A stretch of DNA of 64,000 nucleotides, from the NCBI GenBank assembly GCA_027673765.1, contig JAQDWB010000004.1, positions 96,427-160,426 on the forward strand. Direction: 5' to 3'. Below, piece after piece: positions 9,447 to 18,100 of this stretch. The position numbers and the translations under genes were made by a program. The DNA is from Coriobacteriaceae bacterium AM113-163 (GTDB taxonomy: Bacteria; Actinomycetota; Coriobacteriia; Coriobacteriales; Coriobacteriaceae). The notes under the pieces are model-generated. The model was not told the DNA's origin, searched no databases, and saw only the letters and a program-made list of their open reading frames with translations. The stretch's first letter is position 1. The number at the start of each line of letters is the position of its first letter.

Positions 9447-9550
9447 GGTAAACGTGCTAAAACCGGCGGTAAACGGTAGGTAAAGGTGGTTACCTTATGA
9501 AGATACCACTATAGTGTAATTGCAGTTCATAAGCGGTAGAAACTGGTAAA
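9447..9550. promoter_or_regulatory. GGTAAA repeat cluster and inverted repeat upstream of ppdK
   Basis: Four exact GGTAAA copies start at 9447, 9468, 9479 and 9545; the intervals are 21, 11 and 66 bases, close to whole helical turns. Between them lie GGTTACC (9488-9494), a perfect palindrome CACTATAGTG (9507-9516) and the arms TTATGAA (9495-9501) / TTCATAA (9526-9532). TATAGT read on the minus strand could be a -10 for ppdK. The arrangement resembles an operator region; no regulator can be named. Confidence 0.45.
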
Positions 9551-9591
9551 TCGCTTTATCAATATCAGGTATTTTTAGCTAATCCAATAAG

Positions 9592-10467
9592 CTAGCTTTG
9601 TTGGGCGCGGCGGGCGGCACGGCGGGCCCTTGCCTCTTGAATCTCTTCGAGGTGAGCGAGGATTTCGGAGGCACTCTCCTCGATCGCCTTGCCGTCGGTG
9701 CGCACCACAAAGCAGCCCAGGCGCTTCATGAGGGCACGAGCCTCCTCAAGCTCACTGCGTACGCTCTCGGGCTCGGCATAGGAGCCGGCAACAGCACGGG
9801 CATAGTCGTCGCCCAAGCGGCTATCGCGAATTTCGGAAATCACATCGACGGTCGAAATCAGGCCGAACAGGCGCATCGGGTCAACCTCGTAAATCGACTT
9901 GGGCGGCTCCATGCCATGCGCCAGTGGCACATTGGCGACCTTGTAACCCTGATAGGCTAAATACATCGACAGCGGCGTCTTGGATGTACGCGACACACCC
10001 AACAGCACGATATCGGCACCCGACAGATCGTCACAACCACGACCGTCATCGTGCTCAACGAAATACTCCATGGCCTCGATACGATGGAAATACCGATCGT
10101 CGGTCTTGTGAATCACGCCCGCCACACCCTTGGGCGGCACGCCGACGAGCGAAGACAGCACGGCGAGCGTCGGACCGATCAGGTCGACCGAGCGAATGTG
10201 CAGCATGCCCAAGTAGTCGAGCACGCGAGCACGAAGGGCCGGGTCGACGATGGTATGGAACACGGCGATATCGCGATGGTCGGCATCGACGCGCGGCCCC
10301 ACAAATGACTTGACCTGCTCCACGGAGGTCACCTTAGGCAGGCGCAAAACGCGAAAAGCCCCTACATCAAATTGCCCGGACGCCGCAAGCACCACCTCAC
10401 AAGCGGTATCGCCGAGCGAGTCGGAGATAACGATAACGGTGGGACGAGCGGTGACCGGGCAATCCAT
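9592..10467 (-). CDS. Bifunctional PPDK regulatory kinase/phosphorylase (PDRP1, DUF299)
   Basis: This family switches pyruvate phosphate dikinase off and on by ADP-dependent phosphorylation of an active-site Thr and Pi-dependent dephosphorylation. The sequence has the family P-loop GVSRTSKTP (157-165), the VISDSLGDTA N-terminus and HKTDDRYFHRIEAMEYFVEHDDG. At 291 residues it is slightly longer than usual because of an Ala/Arg-rich tail. The ATG at 10467 follows AAAGGAG, 32 bases after glyS. The ppdK gene immediately downstream makes the PPDK rather than PEP-synthase version the natural reading. Confidence 0.93.
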   Translation of the reverse strand: MDCPVTARPTVIVISDSLGDTACEVVLAASGQFDVGAFRVLRLPKVTSVEQVKSFVGPRVDADHRDIAVFHTIVDPALRARVLDYLGMLHIRSVDLIGPTLAVLSSLVGVPPKGVAGVIHKTDDRYFHRIEAMEYFVEHDDGRGCDDLSGADIVLLGVSRTSKTPLSMYLAYQGYKVANVPLAHGMEPPKSIYEVDPMRLFGLISTVDVISEIRDSRLGDDYARAVAGSYAEPESVRSELEEARALMKRLGCFVVRTDGKAIEESASEILAHLEEIQEARARRAARRAQQS

Positions 10468-10501
10468 GCGGGGCTCCTTTTGCGCTTATGCGCAGGCTGG
10501 C

Positions 10502-12598
10502 TTACTTTTTGCGGGCAAGCTCACCGATGTTGGCAATGCCGGAGAAAACGGCCTCGAAGCGGTTGAGCAGCTTAAGGCGATTATCGCGAAGCTGCTCGTC
10601 CTTGTCCATGACCATGACCTCATCGAAGAAACGGTCGATGGGCGCGCGCAGGGCGGCGAGGGCGGCAAATGCGGCCGGGTAGTCCTCGGCAGCAAGGGCG
10701 GCATCGACGGCGGTCTGAGCAGCCTCGGAGGCGTCGGCGAGCGCAAGCTCGACCTCGCCCATAAGGCTGCGGTCATACTCCGCACCCAGCTCGGGCTTGG
10801 AGATATGCGCGGCGCGGGCATAGGCGGTCGCCAGGTTGTCGAACGTCTCAGCGTCGTTCTTGCGGGCCTCGTCGAGGGCGGCGCAGCGGGCGAAGAAGAC
10901 GGACGGGGCGATGATGTGCACCGCGGAGACGGCGGCGACGGTATCGGCCGGAATCTTTTCGTCGCGGGCCATGCTCACCAGGCGGCCATGGAAGAAGTCA
11001 CGAACCTGCTGGGCGACCTCGGCGGCGTCGAACTCAATGCCCTGCTCGCTATAGAGCTCGAGCGCAAAGTCGATGAGCGACGTGGGGTCGATCGGCAGAC
11101 GGTCGCGCAGGATGTTGATGATGCCGATGGCGGCACGACGCAGCGCGTACGGGTCGGAAGAGCCGGTCGGGGGCTCGCCGATGGCAAAGATGCCGGCAAT
11201 GGTATCGAGCTTGTCGGCGCAGGCCACAATGCAGCCAGCGGTGCCCTCGGGCAGCTCGTCGCCGGCAAAGCGGGGACGATAGTGATCGCGAATAGCGTGA
11301 GCGACCTCTTCGTTCTCCCCCATCGCGATGGCGTAGTAACCGCCCATCACACCCTGCTGGCTCGTGAACTCGACGACGGCGTTGGACACCAGGTCGGCCT
11401 TGCACAGGTGCGCGGCGCGGCCGGCATCGGCGGCCAGGTGGGCACCCAGGTGAGCCTCACGGGCAATAGCGAGCGCGAGCTGCTCAATACGCTCGGACTT
11501 GGCGAGCACGCTGCCGAGCTTCTCCTGGAAGGCAACCTTGGCCAGGCGCTCACGGAACTCGTCGAGGGAGATCTTCAGATCCTCCTCGTAGAAGAACTTG
11601 GCGTCGTCCAGGCGGGCGCGCACGACGCGCTCGTTGCCGTCAATCACGCGCTCGGCGTTCTCGGGCTTGCTGTTGGAGACGACCACGAACTCACGCGTCA
11701 GCTTGCCCTCGCCGTCATAGATCGGGAAGTAGCGCTGGTTGGTGAGCATAGACTCGCAGATGATCTCGTGCGGGACCTTGAGGAACTCCTCGTCGAAGGT
11801 ACCGACGAGCACCGTCGGCCACTCGCAGAGGTTGATGACCTCCTCAAAGACCTTCTTGGGCGTATCGACGTGGCAGCCAGGACGGGCGGCCTCGACCTCG
11901 GCGATACCGGCAAGGATGGCCTCGCGACGGCGCTCGGCAGAAAGCACGCCGGCGTCCTCGAGCACCTGCTCGTAAACAGCGGGGCTGGCGACCACATGGT
12001 CACCGGGGCCCAGGACGCGATGACCGCGCGTGGTGTTGCCGCTCGTCACGTCGGCAAACGACACGGGCACGACGTCCTCACCCAAAAGGCAGCAGATCCA
12101 GCGGACCGGACGCACGAACGTGGCATGCTCGTGGCCCCAGCGCTGAGAACGGTAGTTGGGCCACTGCAGGCCGGCGATGGTCTTCTCGCACAGGGCCGTC
12201 AGGATCGGGGTGGCCGGGGCGGAAGGAATGTTCTTCTCGGCAAAGACGTACTCACGGCCGTCGGTATCCTCACGACGGACCAGGTCCTCGGCAGCCACAC
12301 CGCACTTGCGGGCGAAGCCCTGGGCGGCCTTGGTGGCGTTACCGTCAGCGTCGAAGGCGATGTTTGCCGCGGGGCCACGCTTGACCTCGTGAACCTCATC
12401 GGTCGCGGTGGCAACGTCGGCAACGAGCGCAGCCAGGCGACGCGGGCTCGAGATCACGCGGACCTCGCCGTGGGCCAGACCGGCCTCGTCGAGACCCTTG
12501 GCGATCATGGTACCAAGCTGCTTGACGGCATTGTTCAGCGGTGCAGAGGGCATTTCCTCCGTACCGATCTCAAACAGGAAATCCTTAGCGTCTGCCAT
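10502..12598 (-). CDS. glyS: Glycine--tRNA ligase beta subunit
   Basis: Beta chain of the bacterial alpha2beta2 glycyl-tRNA synthetase; it carries tRNA recognition. The N-terminus DFLFEIGTEEMPS and the internal SPRRLAALV and RGHRVLGPG stretches are characteristic, as is a C-terminal DALR-like anticodon-binding region (about 590-690, ending RFEAVFSGIANIGELARKK). At 698 residues it is full length. It starts 3 bases after the glyQ stop, so the two chains are cotranslated from one mRNA. Confidence 0.97.
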   Translation of the reverse strand: MADAKDFLFEIGTEEMPSAPLNNAVKQLGTMIAKGLDEAGLAHGEVRVISSPRRLAALVADVATATDEVHEVKRGPAANIAFDADGNATKAAQGFARKCGVAAEDLVRREDTDGREYVFAEKNIPSAPATPILTALCEKTIAGLQWPNYRSQRWGHEHATFVRPVRWICCLLGEDVVPVSFADVTSGNTTRGHRVLGPGDHVVASPAVYEQVLEDAGVLSAERRREAILAGIAEVEAARPGCHVDTPKKVFEEVINLCEWPTVLVGTFDEEFLKVPHEIICESMLTNQRYFPIYDGEGKLTREFVVVSNSKPENAERVIDGNERVVRARLDDAKFFYEEDLKISLDEFRERLAKVAFQEKLGSVLAKSERIEQLALAIAREAHLGAHLAADAGRAAHLCKADLVSNAVVEFTSQQGVMGGYYAIAMGENEEVAHAIRDHYRPRFAGDELPEGTAGCIVACADKLDTIAGIFAIGEPPTGSSDPYALRRAAIGIINILRDRLPIDPTSLIDFALELYSEQGIEFDAAEVAQQVRDFFHGRLVSMARDEKIPADTVAAVSAVHIIAPSVFFARCAALDEARKNDAETFDNLATAYARAAHISKPELGAEYDRSLMGEVELALADASEAAQTAVDAALAAEDYPAAFAALAALRAPIDRFFDEVMVMDKDEQLRDNRLKLLNRFEAVFSGIANIGELARKK

Positions 12599-12601
12599 GG
12601 C

Positions 12602-13513
12602 TTACGCCACCTCGCCTTCCTGGTCGGCATTCTCGTTGACTCCGGCGACCTCGGCCATGTAGGCCTCGCAGCACGCCTTGGCGACGGCGCGGACGCGCAG
12701 GATGTAGTTGGCACGCTCGACTGCGGACAGGGCGCCGCGGGCATCGAGCAGGTTGAAGGCATGGCTGCACTTCATGACGCAGTCGTACGCCGGCAGCGGT
12801 AGCTTGCGCTCCAGGCAGGAGTGGCACTCGGCCTCATAGTCGTCGAACTTCTGACGCATCATCTCGACGTTGGCGACCTCAAAGTTGTAGGCACTGAACT
12901 CGCGCTCGTTCTCCAGGAACACGTCGCCGTAGGTCATGGGCGTGCCGTCGGGCAGGTAGCTCCACACCAAGTCGTAAACCGAGTTGACACCCTGGGCGTA
13001 CATGGCGATACGCTCCAGGCCATAGGTGATCTCGACGGGCACGGGGTCGACCTCGATGCCGCCCACCTGCTGGAAGTACGTAAACTGCGTGACCTCCATG
13101 CCGTTGAGCCAGACCTCCCAGCCAAGGCCCCAGGCACCGAGCGTCGGGCTCTCCCAGTCGTCCTCGACAAAGCGGACGTCATGGTCGTTGGGGTCCAGGC
13201 CAATGGCGGCCAGCGAACCCAGGTAGAGCTCCTGGGCGTTGACCGGCGAGGGCTTGATGAGCACCTGGAACTGATAGTAGTGCTGCATGCGGTTGGGGTT
13301 CTCGCCGTAGCGGCCGTCGGCGGGACGGCGGCAGGGCTGCGCATAGCAGGTGCGCCACTCGGCGGGACCGAGCGAGCGCAGCGTGGTCGCGGTATGGAAG
13401 GTACCGGCACCGACCTCGGAGTCATAGGGCTGCATAATGACGCAGCCCTGCTCGCCCCAGTACTGCTGGAGGCGCAGGATGATGTCTTGGAAGGAAAGCG
13501 ATGAAGCGTTCAT
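12602..13513 (-). CDS. glyQ: Glycine--tRNA ligase alpha subunit
   Basis: Catalytic class II chain of the heterotetrameric glycyl-tRNA synthetase. The hallmarks are [52 protein letters not shown] and [19 protein letters not shown]. At 303 residues the length is typical. The 59 bases between it and lepB are too short for a T-box leader; a TATAGT there could be a -10 box, so an internal promoter is possible. Confidence 0.97.
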   Translation of the reverse strand: MNASSLSFQDIILRLQQYWGEQGCVIMQPYDSEVGAGTFHTATTLRSLGPAEWRTCYAQPCRRPADGRYGENPNRMQHYYQFQVLIKPSPVNAQELYLGSLAAIGLDPNDHDVRFVEDDWESPTLGAWGLGWEVWLNGMEVTQFTYFQQVGGIEVDPVPVEITYGLERIAMYAQGVNSVYDLVWSYLPDGTPMTYGDVFLENEREFSAYNFEVANVEMMRQKFDDYEAECHSCLERKLPLPAYDCVMKCSHAFNLLDARGALSAVERANYILRVRAVAKACCEAYMAEVAGVNENADQEGEVA

Positions 13514-13572
13514 GCCTCTAATATCCCCTCGTCGAAACGATTACACGGTTAGGTACTGTACTATAGCGGTTT

Positions 13573-14136
13573 TTAGTCGATAGCGCCGATACGGTTGAGC
13601 GGCCAGTAGCGCACAAGTGCAACGGCTATCAAGTCGGAGCGGTCGACCGGGCCAAAGTAGCGGGAGTCGGCAGAGTTCTCGCGGTTGTCGCCCATCACCC
13701 ACACACAGTCGTCAGGGACGGTGTAGGGATAACTCACCTGAGCAGCGGGCGCCTGGGCGGAAAGCGGCCAGCTCATGCCGGTCGTATAGTCCTCATCGAG
13801 CGCCTGGCCGTCGACGACGACCTTGCCGTCCTGCAGGTCAACCGTCTGGCCGGCCGTGGCGATGACGCGCTTTACCAGCACGTCATGCTCGGACGTGCCA
13901 TCGGGGTTGTGGAACACCACGATATCACCCTGTTTGACGGGCTGCCCGAGCTCGAGCGTCACCTTTTGTGCCAGGATCTGGTCGCCGATCTCGATTGTGG
14001 ACTCCATGGAACCGGTGGGCACCACAAAGGGTTCGACCACAAATGAGCGAATCAAGAAGGTGGCGACCAGCGCGATCGCGACGACCACGATCCACTCAAA
14101 GGCGCCCCTCAGGGCAGAATGCTGCGATGGAACCAT
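13573..14136 (-). CDS. lepB: Signal peptidase I
   Basis: Membrane-anchored Ser/Lys protease that cuts signal peptides from secreted proteins. One N-terminal membrane helix (about 13-30, WIVVVAIALVATFLI) is followed by the catalytic Ser43 in GSMEST, general base Lys89 in VLVKRVIA, and the C-terminal GDNRENSADSRYFGPV box. At 187 residues it is a compact Gram-positive form. The ATG at 14136 is two bases past the trmD TGA; GAGGAG overlapping the trmD end serves as its ribosome site. It is usually found near rplS/rnhB; here it sits between trmD and glyQ. Confidence 0.95.
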   Translation of the reverse strand: MVPSQHSALRGAFEWIVVVAIALVATFLIRSFVVEPFVVPTGSMESTIEIGDQILAQKVTLELGQPVKQGDIVVFHNPDGTSEHDVLVKRVIATAGQTVDLQDGKVVVDGQALDEDYTTGMSWPLSAQAPAAQVSYPYTVPDDCVWVMGDNRENSADSRYFGPVDRSDLIAVALVRYWPLNRIGAID

Positions 14137-14138
14137 TC

Positions 14139-14897
14139 TCACTCCTCGCTCTGCGAATACGAAGCGTCCAGGATCTCCTGCGCGTACGTGCGCTCCTCTA
14201 CCGTAAGGCGTGCCGTCTCGATAAGATCGGGACGCCAGCGACAGGTACGCTCGATAGAGTTTTTGCGACGCCAGGCATCGACCTTGGCGTGGTCGCCGCT
14301 TACGAGCACTGGTGGCACGCCCTCGCCATTGAACTCGGCGGGGCGGGTGTACTGCGCGTACTCGAGCAGGCCACCGTCCTCGGCGGTCGAGAAGGACTCG
14401 TCCACGTTGCTCATCTCGTCGCCCAAGGCTCCGGGGATGAGTCGTACGACGGCATCGGCCACGACCATAGCGGGCAACTCACCGCCCGTGAGCACGTAGT
14501 CGCCAATCGACAGACGCTCATCGGCATACGCATATGCGCGCTCGTCGACGCCCTCGTAACGGCTGCACACAAACAGCAGGCGCTCGCTTTTGAGCAGGCG
14601 CTCGGCCACATGCTGCGTAAAGGGCTCCCCGCAGGGGGTGAAGAACACCACGGTGGGCTTGGGACCCTCGGAGCTGATGGCCTCGATTGCCTCGGCAATG
14701 GGCTCGACCTTCATGAGCATGCCCTGCCCGCCGCCATACGGCTCGTCATCGACGGTGCGATGGCGGTCGTGCGTCCAGTCGCGCAGGTTATACGCCTTAA
14801 AATCAAAAAGGCCGGCCTTGCGGGCGCGGCCCAAAATCGACGTGGACATGACGGGCTCAAACATCTCGGGAAAGACCGAAAGGGTCTCAATCAGCAT
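14139..14897 (-). CDS. trmD: tRNA (guanine-37-N1)-methyltransferase
   Basis: SPOUT-class enzyme that methylates G37 next to the anticodon and prevents +1 frameshifting. Its knot-forming signature is clear: SRYEGVDER and LSIGDYVLTGGELPA, with DEPYGGGQGML earlier. At 252 residues it is full length. It follows rimM by 10 bases and precedes lepB by 2, consistent with one ribosome-biogenesis transcript starting at rpsP. Confidence 0.97.
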   Translation of the reverse strand: MLIETLSVFPEMFEPVMSTSILGRARKAGLFDFKAYNLRDWTHDRHRTVDDEPYGGGQGMLMKVEPIAEAIEAISSEGPKPTVVFFTPCGEPFTQHVAERLLKSERLLFVCSRYEGVDERAYAYADERLSIGDYVLTGGELPAMVVADAVVRLIPGALGDEMSNVDESFSTAEDGGLLEYAQYTRPAEFNGEGVPPVLVSGDHAKVDAWRRKNSIERTCRWRPDLIETARLTVEERTYAQEILDASYSQSEE

Positions 14898-14907
14898 GCC
14901 GTCCTCC

Positions 14908-15429
14908 CTACTTGTCCATATCGATCAAGCCGTCCATAACGTGGACGGAAATTGTTCCTGTGTCGGGAAGATCGAGCACAACCTGCTCGATCACGGGAAT
15001 CAGTACCTCGCCGTACCGATCACCCTCGACAACCCAAACATCGTTGGCGGGCGTCGACATGATCTCGACAATCGTGCCAAGCGAACCGAAGCGCTCATCG
15101 ATCACCTCGCGACCCATCAGGTCGGTATAGGCGGCGTCGAGTGAATCGAGCTCAAAATCGTCACGATTTGCCAGCACATAGCATCCCGTGATGCCCTCAG
15201 CGGCCGTCAAGTCATCAATGCCCTCAAACGAGATCAGATCGCCATCGCCCGTATCGGTGACGGACACAACCGTGCAAAAACGGTCGCGCTTGAGTGCCGG
15301 CGGCGTCAAGGCGACACGCATACCCGGCTCCAATACAGAAGGAAGCCCCCGCAGCGGCTGCGCGAGGACCTCCCCCTTCCTTCCGTGCGGCTTGACCACA
15401 CGGGCGATGTTTTTGTACTGGGACCTCAA
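14908..15429 (-). CDS. rimM: Ribosome maturation factor RimM
   Basis: Assists late 30S assembly by binding S19. The N-terminal barrel YKNIARVVKPHGRKGEVLAQPL and the PRC-barrel half VIDERFGSLGTIVEIMSTPANDVWVV are typical; 173 residues is normal. The likely start is a TTG at 15429, 4 bases past the khpA stop; the Shine-Dalgarno spacing (TAGGACC) is tight, so the exact start is uncertain by a few codons. Confidence 0.92.
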   Translation of the reverse strand: MRSQYKNIARVVKPHGRKGEVLAQPLRGLPSVLEPGMRVALTPPALKRDRFCTVVSVTDTGDGDLISFEGIDDLTAAEGITGCYVLANRDDFELDSLDAAYTDLMGREVIDERFGSLGTIVEIMSTPANDVWVVEGDRYGEVLIPVIEQVVLDLPDTGTISVHVMDGLIDMDK

Positions 15430-15433
15430 GGTC

Positions 15434-15718
15434 CTAGCCCAGAACCTCTACCTCGACAGCGGTGTCGAGGTGAGCGGCCAAAGCACGGGCGAGCGTGCGA
15501 ATGGCCTTGATGGTACGGCCGCGACGGCCGATGACCTTAGCGACGTCATCCTCGGCAACCGAAACCTCAATCGTGGAGGCGTCGTCACCATCGATGACCT
15601 CGAGGCTCACGGAATCCGGGTCGTCGACGATCTGAACAACGAGATATTCGACGAGATCGGCGATGCGATCTGAGAGCATTGCCTCACCCTCGAGCTGTGC
15701 AGCGTCAACCTCAGGCAC
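15434..15718 (-). CDS. khpA: KhpA, KH-domain RNA-binding protein
   Basis: Small single-KH RNA-binding protein, partner of KhpB in Gram-positive bacteria with roles in cell-size and RNA regulation. The GXXG loop is VIGRRGRT near residues 62-69, within the KH fold LVEYLVVQIVDDPDSVSLEV. Its position between rpsP and rimM is the family's normal site. The GTG at 15718 follows GAGGAG with good spacing, giving 94 residues; starting at Met14 would give the more usual ~80. It begins 3 bases past the rpsP stop. Confidence 0.9.
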   Translation of the reverse strand: MPEVDAAQLEGEAMLSDRIADLVEYLVVQIVDDPDSVSLEVIDGDDASTIEVSVAEDDVAKVIGRRGRTIKAIRTLARALAAHLDTAVEVEVLG

Positions 15719-15721
15719 GAT

Positions 15722-16063
15722 TTACTCCTCGGCGCCCTCAGCGGCCTCAGCTGCAGCCTTAGCGGCCTCGGCCTCTTTGGCGAGCTGCTTCTTGGACTTC
15801 TTGACGACGGTCTCGGTCTTCTCGCCCTCGTTGGCGGCCTTGACCAGAGCGGCGACGGCGTCGGTAAGCTGAGCGCCCTTGGACTGCCAGTCAGCAATCT
15901 TCTCGAGGTCGAGGTTGATGGTCTTGGGGGCGGTCATCGGGTTGTAGCGGCCAACCTCCTCGATGATACGACCGTCACGCGGGGCGCGGGAATCGGCGAC
16001 GACGACACGGTAGTACGGACGCTTCTTAGCGCCGTGACGAGCAAGGCGAATCTTGACTGCCAA
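15722..16063 (-). CDS. rpsP: Ribosomal protein S16
   Basis: 30S assembly protein. The N-terminus [31 protein letters not shown] and EEVGRYNP are diagnostic. The start is a TTG at 16063 behind GGAGGAG. The 113 residues include an Ala/Glu/Lys-rich tail (about 85-113) beyond the conserved ~80, common in actinobacterial S16. It is the first gene of the khpA-rimM-trmD-lepB run. Confidence 0.97.
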   Translation of the reverse strand: MAVKIRLARHGAKKRPYYRVVVADSRAPRDGRIIEEVGRYNPMTAPKTINLDLEKIADWQSKGAQLTDAVAALVKAANEGEKTETVVKKSKKQLAKEAEAAKAAAEAAEGAEE

Positions 16064-16192
16064 AGGAAACTCCTCCAACCAAGCAGCTTTAGGCTGCAAC
16101 TACAAACAAACAGTTGAACATAATACGCCATCGACGCGGGCAGGTGAAGTCCGTGAGACCAACTTCTTCGGTGTAGTCGAGGGCAAATCCAT

Positions 16193-16220
16193 ATCTTAGA
16201 CAAGAATTCGCGATTTGCAA
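16193..16220 (-). promoter_or_regulatory. Probable promoter of rpsP
   Basis: On the minus strand: -35 TTGCAA (16220-16215), a 16-base spacer and -10 TAAGAT (16198-16193), about 130 bases before the rpsP start. Confidence 0.5.
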
Positions 16221-16252
16221 GCACATACACGCACCCCACATGAGCTGCGCGG

Positions 16253-16258
16253 TATACT
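16253..16258 (+). promoter_or_regulatory. -10 box of dinB, implying a leaderless mRNA
   Basis: TATACT ends 6 bases before the dinB ATG at 16265, so transcription would begin at or beside the start codon. No good -35 hexamer or ribosome-binding site is visible. Confidence 0.5.
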
Positions 16259-16264
16259 CATGAC

Positions 16265-17518
16265 ATGGAAAGACGCGAACATACATACGGTTATGAGGAT
16301 GCTGCAGGCGTCGCGCCGCCACCCTGGACGGGTCCGGCGGTGGGCCTGATGGACCTCGATGCATTTTTTGCGAGCGTGGAGATGCTCGATCATCCCGAAT
16401 GGCGCGGCAAACCGCTCATCGTGGGTGGTGATGCCGATTCCCGCGGCGTTGTGTCCACGTGTTCGTACGAGGCACGTCGCTTTGGCGTGCATTCCGCCAT
16501 GCCCTCGGCCGAGGCACAGCGCCTCTGCCCGCAGGCCATTTGGACGCACGGACACTTTGATCGCTACCACGAGGTCAGCGCGCAGGTCATGGCGATTCTT
16601 GCCGATGAGACCCCGCGCGTGGAGCGCGTATCCATCGACGAGGCCTTTATCGATATCACGCCGGGCCGCTTTGCGCCCGAAGACCCGCTGCTGGTTGCAC
16701 GGCGCATAAGCGACCGCGTGGCAGCGCTGGGAGTGACCTGTTCCATTGGCGTGGGCTGCAACAAGACGGTCGCAAAGATCGCAAGCGAGCGGGATAAGCC
16801 GTTTGGGCTGACCATCGTGCGCCCCGGAACCGAGCAGCGCTTTTTGGCCGCGCTGCCGGTATCTGCCATGAGCGGCATCGGGCGCTCGGCCGAGGAGCGA
16901 CTGCGCCGCATGCGCATCTACACGCTCGGCGAGCTGTCACGCGCGCCGGAATCCACGCTAGCTGCAATTTTTGGCGTCAACGGCGAACGCATGCGCCAGC
17001 GTGCGCTGGGGCTCGAAATATCCGAAGTAACAAGCCTCGATGAGGAACGCGAGGTTAAATCCGTGAGCAATGAGCGCACCTTTGCGAAAGATTTGACTGA
17101 GCGTGGGGACATCGAAGCGGCGATTGCGCTGTTGGGAGAGTCGGTTGGACGCCGCCTGCGCCGTCAGGGACTGACGGGCGGCACGCTAACGCTCAAGCTT
17201 AAGTATTCGTATGGCAGCGGACGCACGGCGCAGCGGCGTCTTCCCCACCCCACCGACGACGAGAACATCTTTGTCGCGGTTGCGCTCGAACTGCTCGACA
17301 ACATCTGGCAGGAAGGCATGCATGTTCGCTTAGCAGGCATCGGCATGAGCGACTTTGACCATCAGGGCGGCATCCAGACCGACCTGTTCTGCGAAGTCGA
17401 CGACCGCGGAGCCCAATCCAGCGACCGCCGCGAGCTCTCCGTCGCGATCGACGCCGTCCGAGACAAGTTCGGCGACACCGCCCTATCCTTCGGCCGCCAA
17501 TCCCGCTTCAACGATTAA
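16265..17518 (+). CDS. dinB: DNA polymerase IV (Y family)
   Basis: Translesion polymerase. Catalytic acidic residues are in LMDLDAFFASVE (Asp30) and VSIDEAFIDIT; the finger/thumb region has STCSYEARRFGVHSAMPSAEAQRLCP and CSIGVGCNKTVAKIASERDKPFG; a helix-hairpin-helix GIGRSAEERL and the little-finger domain follow. At 417 residues it is full length, with about 25 residues before the palm. It carries no obvious C-terminal beta-clamp motif that I can assign firmly. It is transcribed alone, divergently from rpsP, probably from a leaderless transcript. Confidence 0.95.
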   Translation: MERREHTYGYEDAAGVAPPPWTGPAVGLMDLDAFFASVEMLDHPEWRGKPLIVGGDADSRGVVSTCSYEARRFGVHSAMPSAEAQRLCPQAIWTHGHFDRYHEVSAQVMAILADETPRVERVSIDEAFIDITPGRFAPEDPLLVARRISDRVAALGVTCSIGVGCNKTVAKIASERDKPFGLTIVRPGTEQRFLAALPVSAMSGIGRSAEERLRRMRIYTLGELSRAPESTLAAIFGVNGERMRQRALGLEISEVTSLDEEREVKSVSNERTFAKDLTERGDIEAAIALLGESVGRRLRRQGLTGGTLTLKLKYSYGSGRTAQRRLPHPTDDENIFVAVALELLDNIWQEGMHVRLAGIGMSDFDHQGGIQTDLFCEVDDRGAQSSDRRELSVAIDAVRDKFGDTALSFGRQSRFND

Positions 17519-17539
17519 CCGCCTTTGGGCAAAAAGAAA

Positions 17540-17573
17540 GCCGGGCAGGTACGGAAAACCGCAACTGCCCGGC
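17540..17573. terminator. Terminator between dinB and rsfS (convergent ends)
   Basis: GCCGGGCAG/CTGCCCGGC, 9 bp with a 16-base loop. On the minus strand it is followed by CTTTCTTTTTG, a good U-tract for the end of the rsfS transcript; it can also stop dinB readthrough. Confidence 0.75.
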
Positions 17574-17616
17574 AAAATGCGCGAGGCTAACTAAAAGCCC
17601 CGTATCAAATGAGCCA

Positions 17617-18072
17617 CTAGAGGAGGTCGAGGGGGAGCTGGGGGGCATCACCCCAGAGCTTTTCTAGACGGTAGAAGTCGCGGGCTTCGGGAGTGAAGAC
17701 GTGAACGACGACCGAGCCGTAGTCCATGAGCATCCAGGTCTTCTGCTCGCGGCCCTCGATGGAGAACGGGTGCTCACCGCAGGCCTCGGCAACCTTCTCC
17801 TCGATCTCGTCGACGATAGAATCGACCTGACGGTTGTTGGTACCGGTGGCGATCACAAAGTAATCGCACACGTCGGAGAGCTCGGTCAGATCGAGCACCT
17901 GCACGTCCTCGCCTTTCTTGTCGTAGGCGGCCTGCGCGGCGGCGCGGGCGACATCCTCGGCGGCGACACCGCTCGCGGACAGGGAGGCGGCGGTGCGGTC
18001 GGACGTGGCAACGAAGCTCTTGTGCTCCACACCTTCAAGAATCTGCTCGTCAGTCATGGTCTCGTCGGCCAT
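17617..18072 (-). CDS. rsfS: Ribosome silencing factor RsfS
   Basis: Binds L14 and blocks subunit joining when nutrients are scarce. The conserved core is DVQVLDLTELSDVCDYFVIATGTNNRQVDSIVDEIEE and GREQKTWMLMDYGSVVVHVFTPEARDFYRLEKLWGDAP. The ATG at 18072 follows AAAGAGG, giving 151 residues, with about 55 extra N-terminal residues (Ala-rich) before the core; E. coli RsfS is 105. It is the last gene of the obgE-nadD-yqeK-rsfS run. Confidence 0.94.
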   Translation of the reverse strand: MADETMTDEQILEGVEHKSFVATSDRTAASLSASGVAAEDVARAAAQAAYDKKGEDVQVLDLTELSDVCDYFVIATGTNNRQVDSIVDEIEEKVAEACGEHPFSIEGREQKTWMLMDYGSVVVHVFTPEARDFYRLEKLWGDAPQLPLDLL

Positions 18073-18100
18073 GGAATACCTCTTTATAGACACACCCGAG

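Noticed and set aside
10250..12802. Very long plus-strand open frame (850 codons) opposite glyS
   Set aside because: Antisense shadow of a GC-rich gene; composition is low in conserved patterns and glyS/PDRP account for the DNA.
13514..13572. T-box or other riboswitch upstream of glyQ
   Set aside because: Only 59 bases separate glyQ from lepB, too short for a T-box, and no specifier or antiterminator is seen.
16274..16290. Possible LexA box (CGAACATACATACGGTT) at the start of dinB
   Set aside because: It has the CGAAC half but an extra spacer and an imperfect second half compared with the Gram-positive consensus, and it lies inside the coding sequence.
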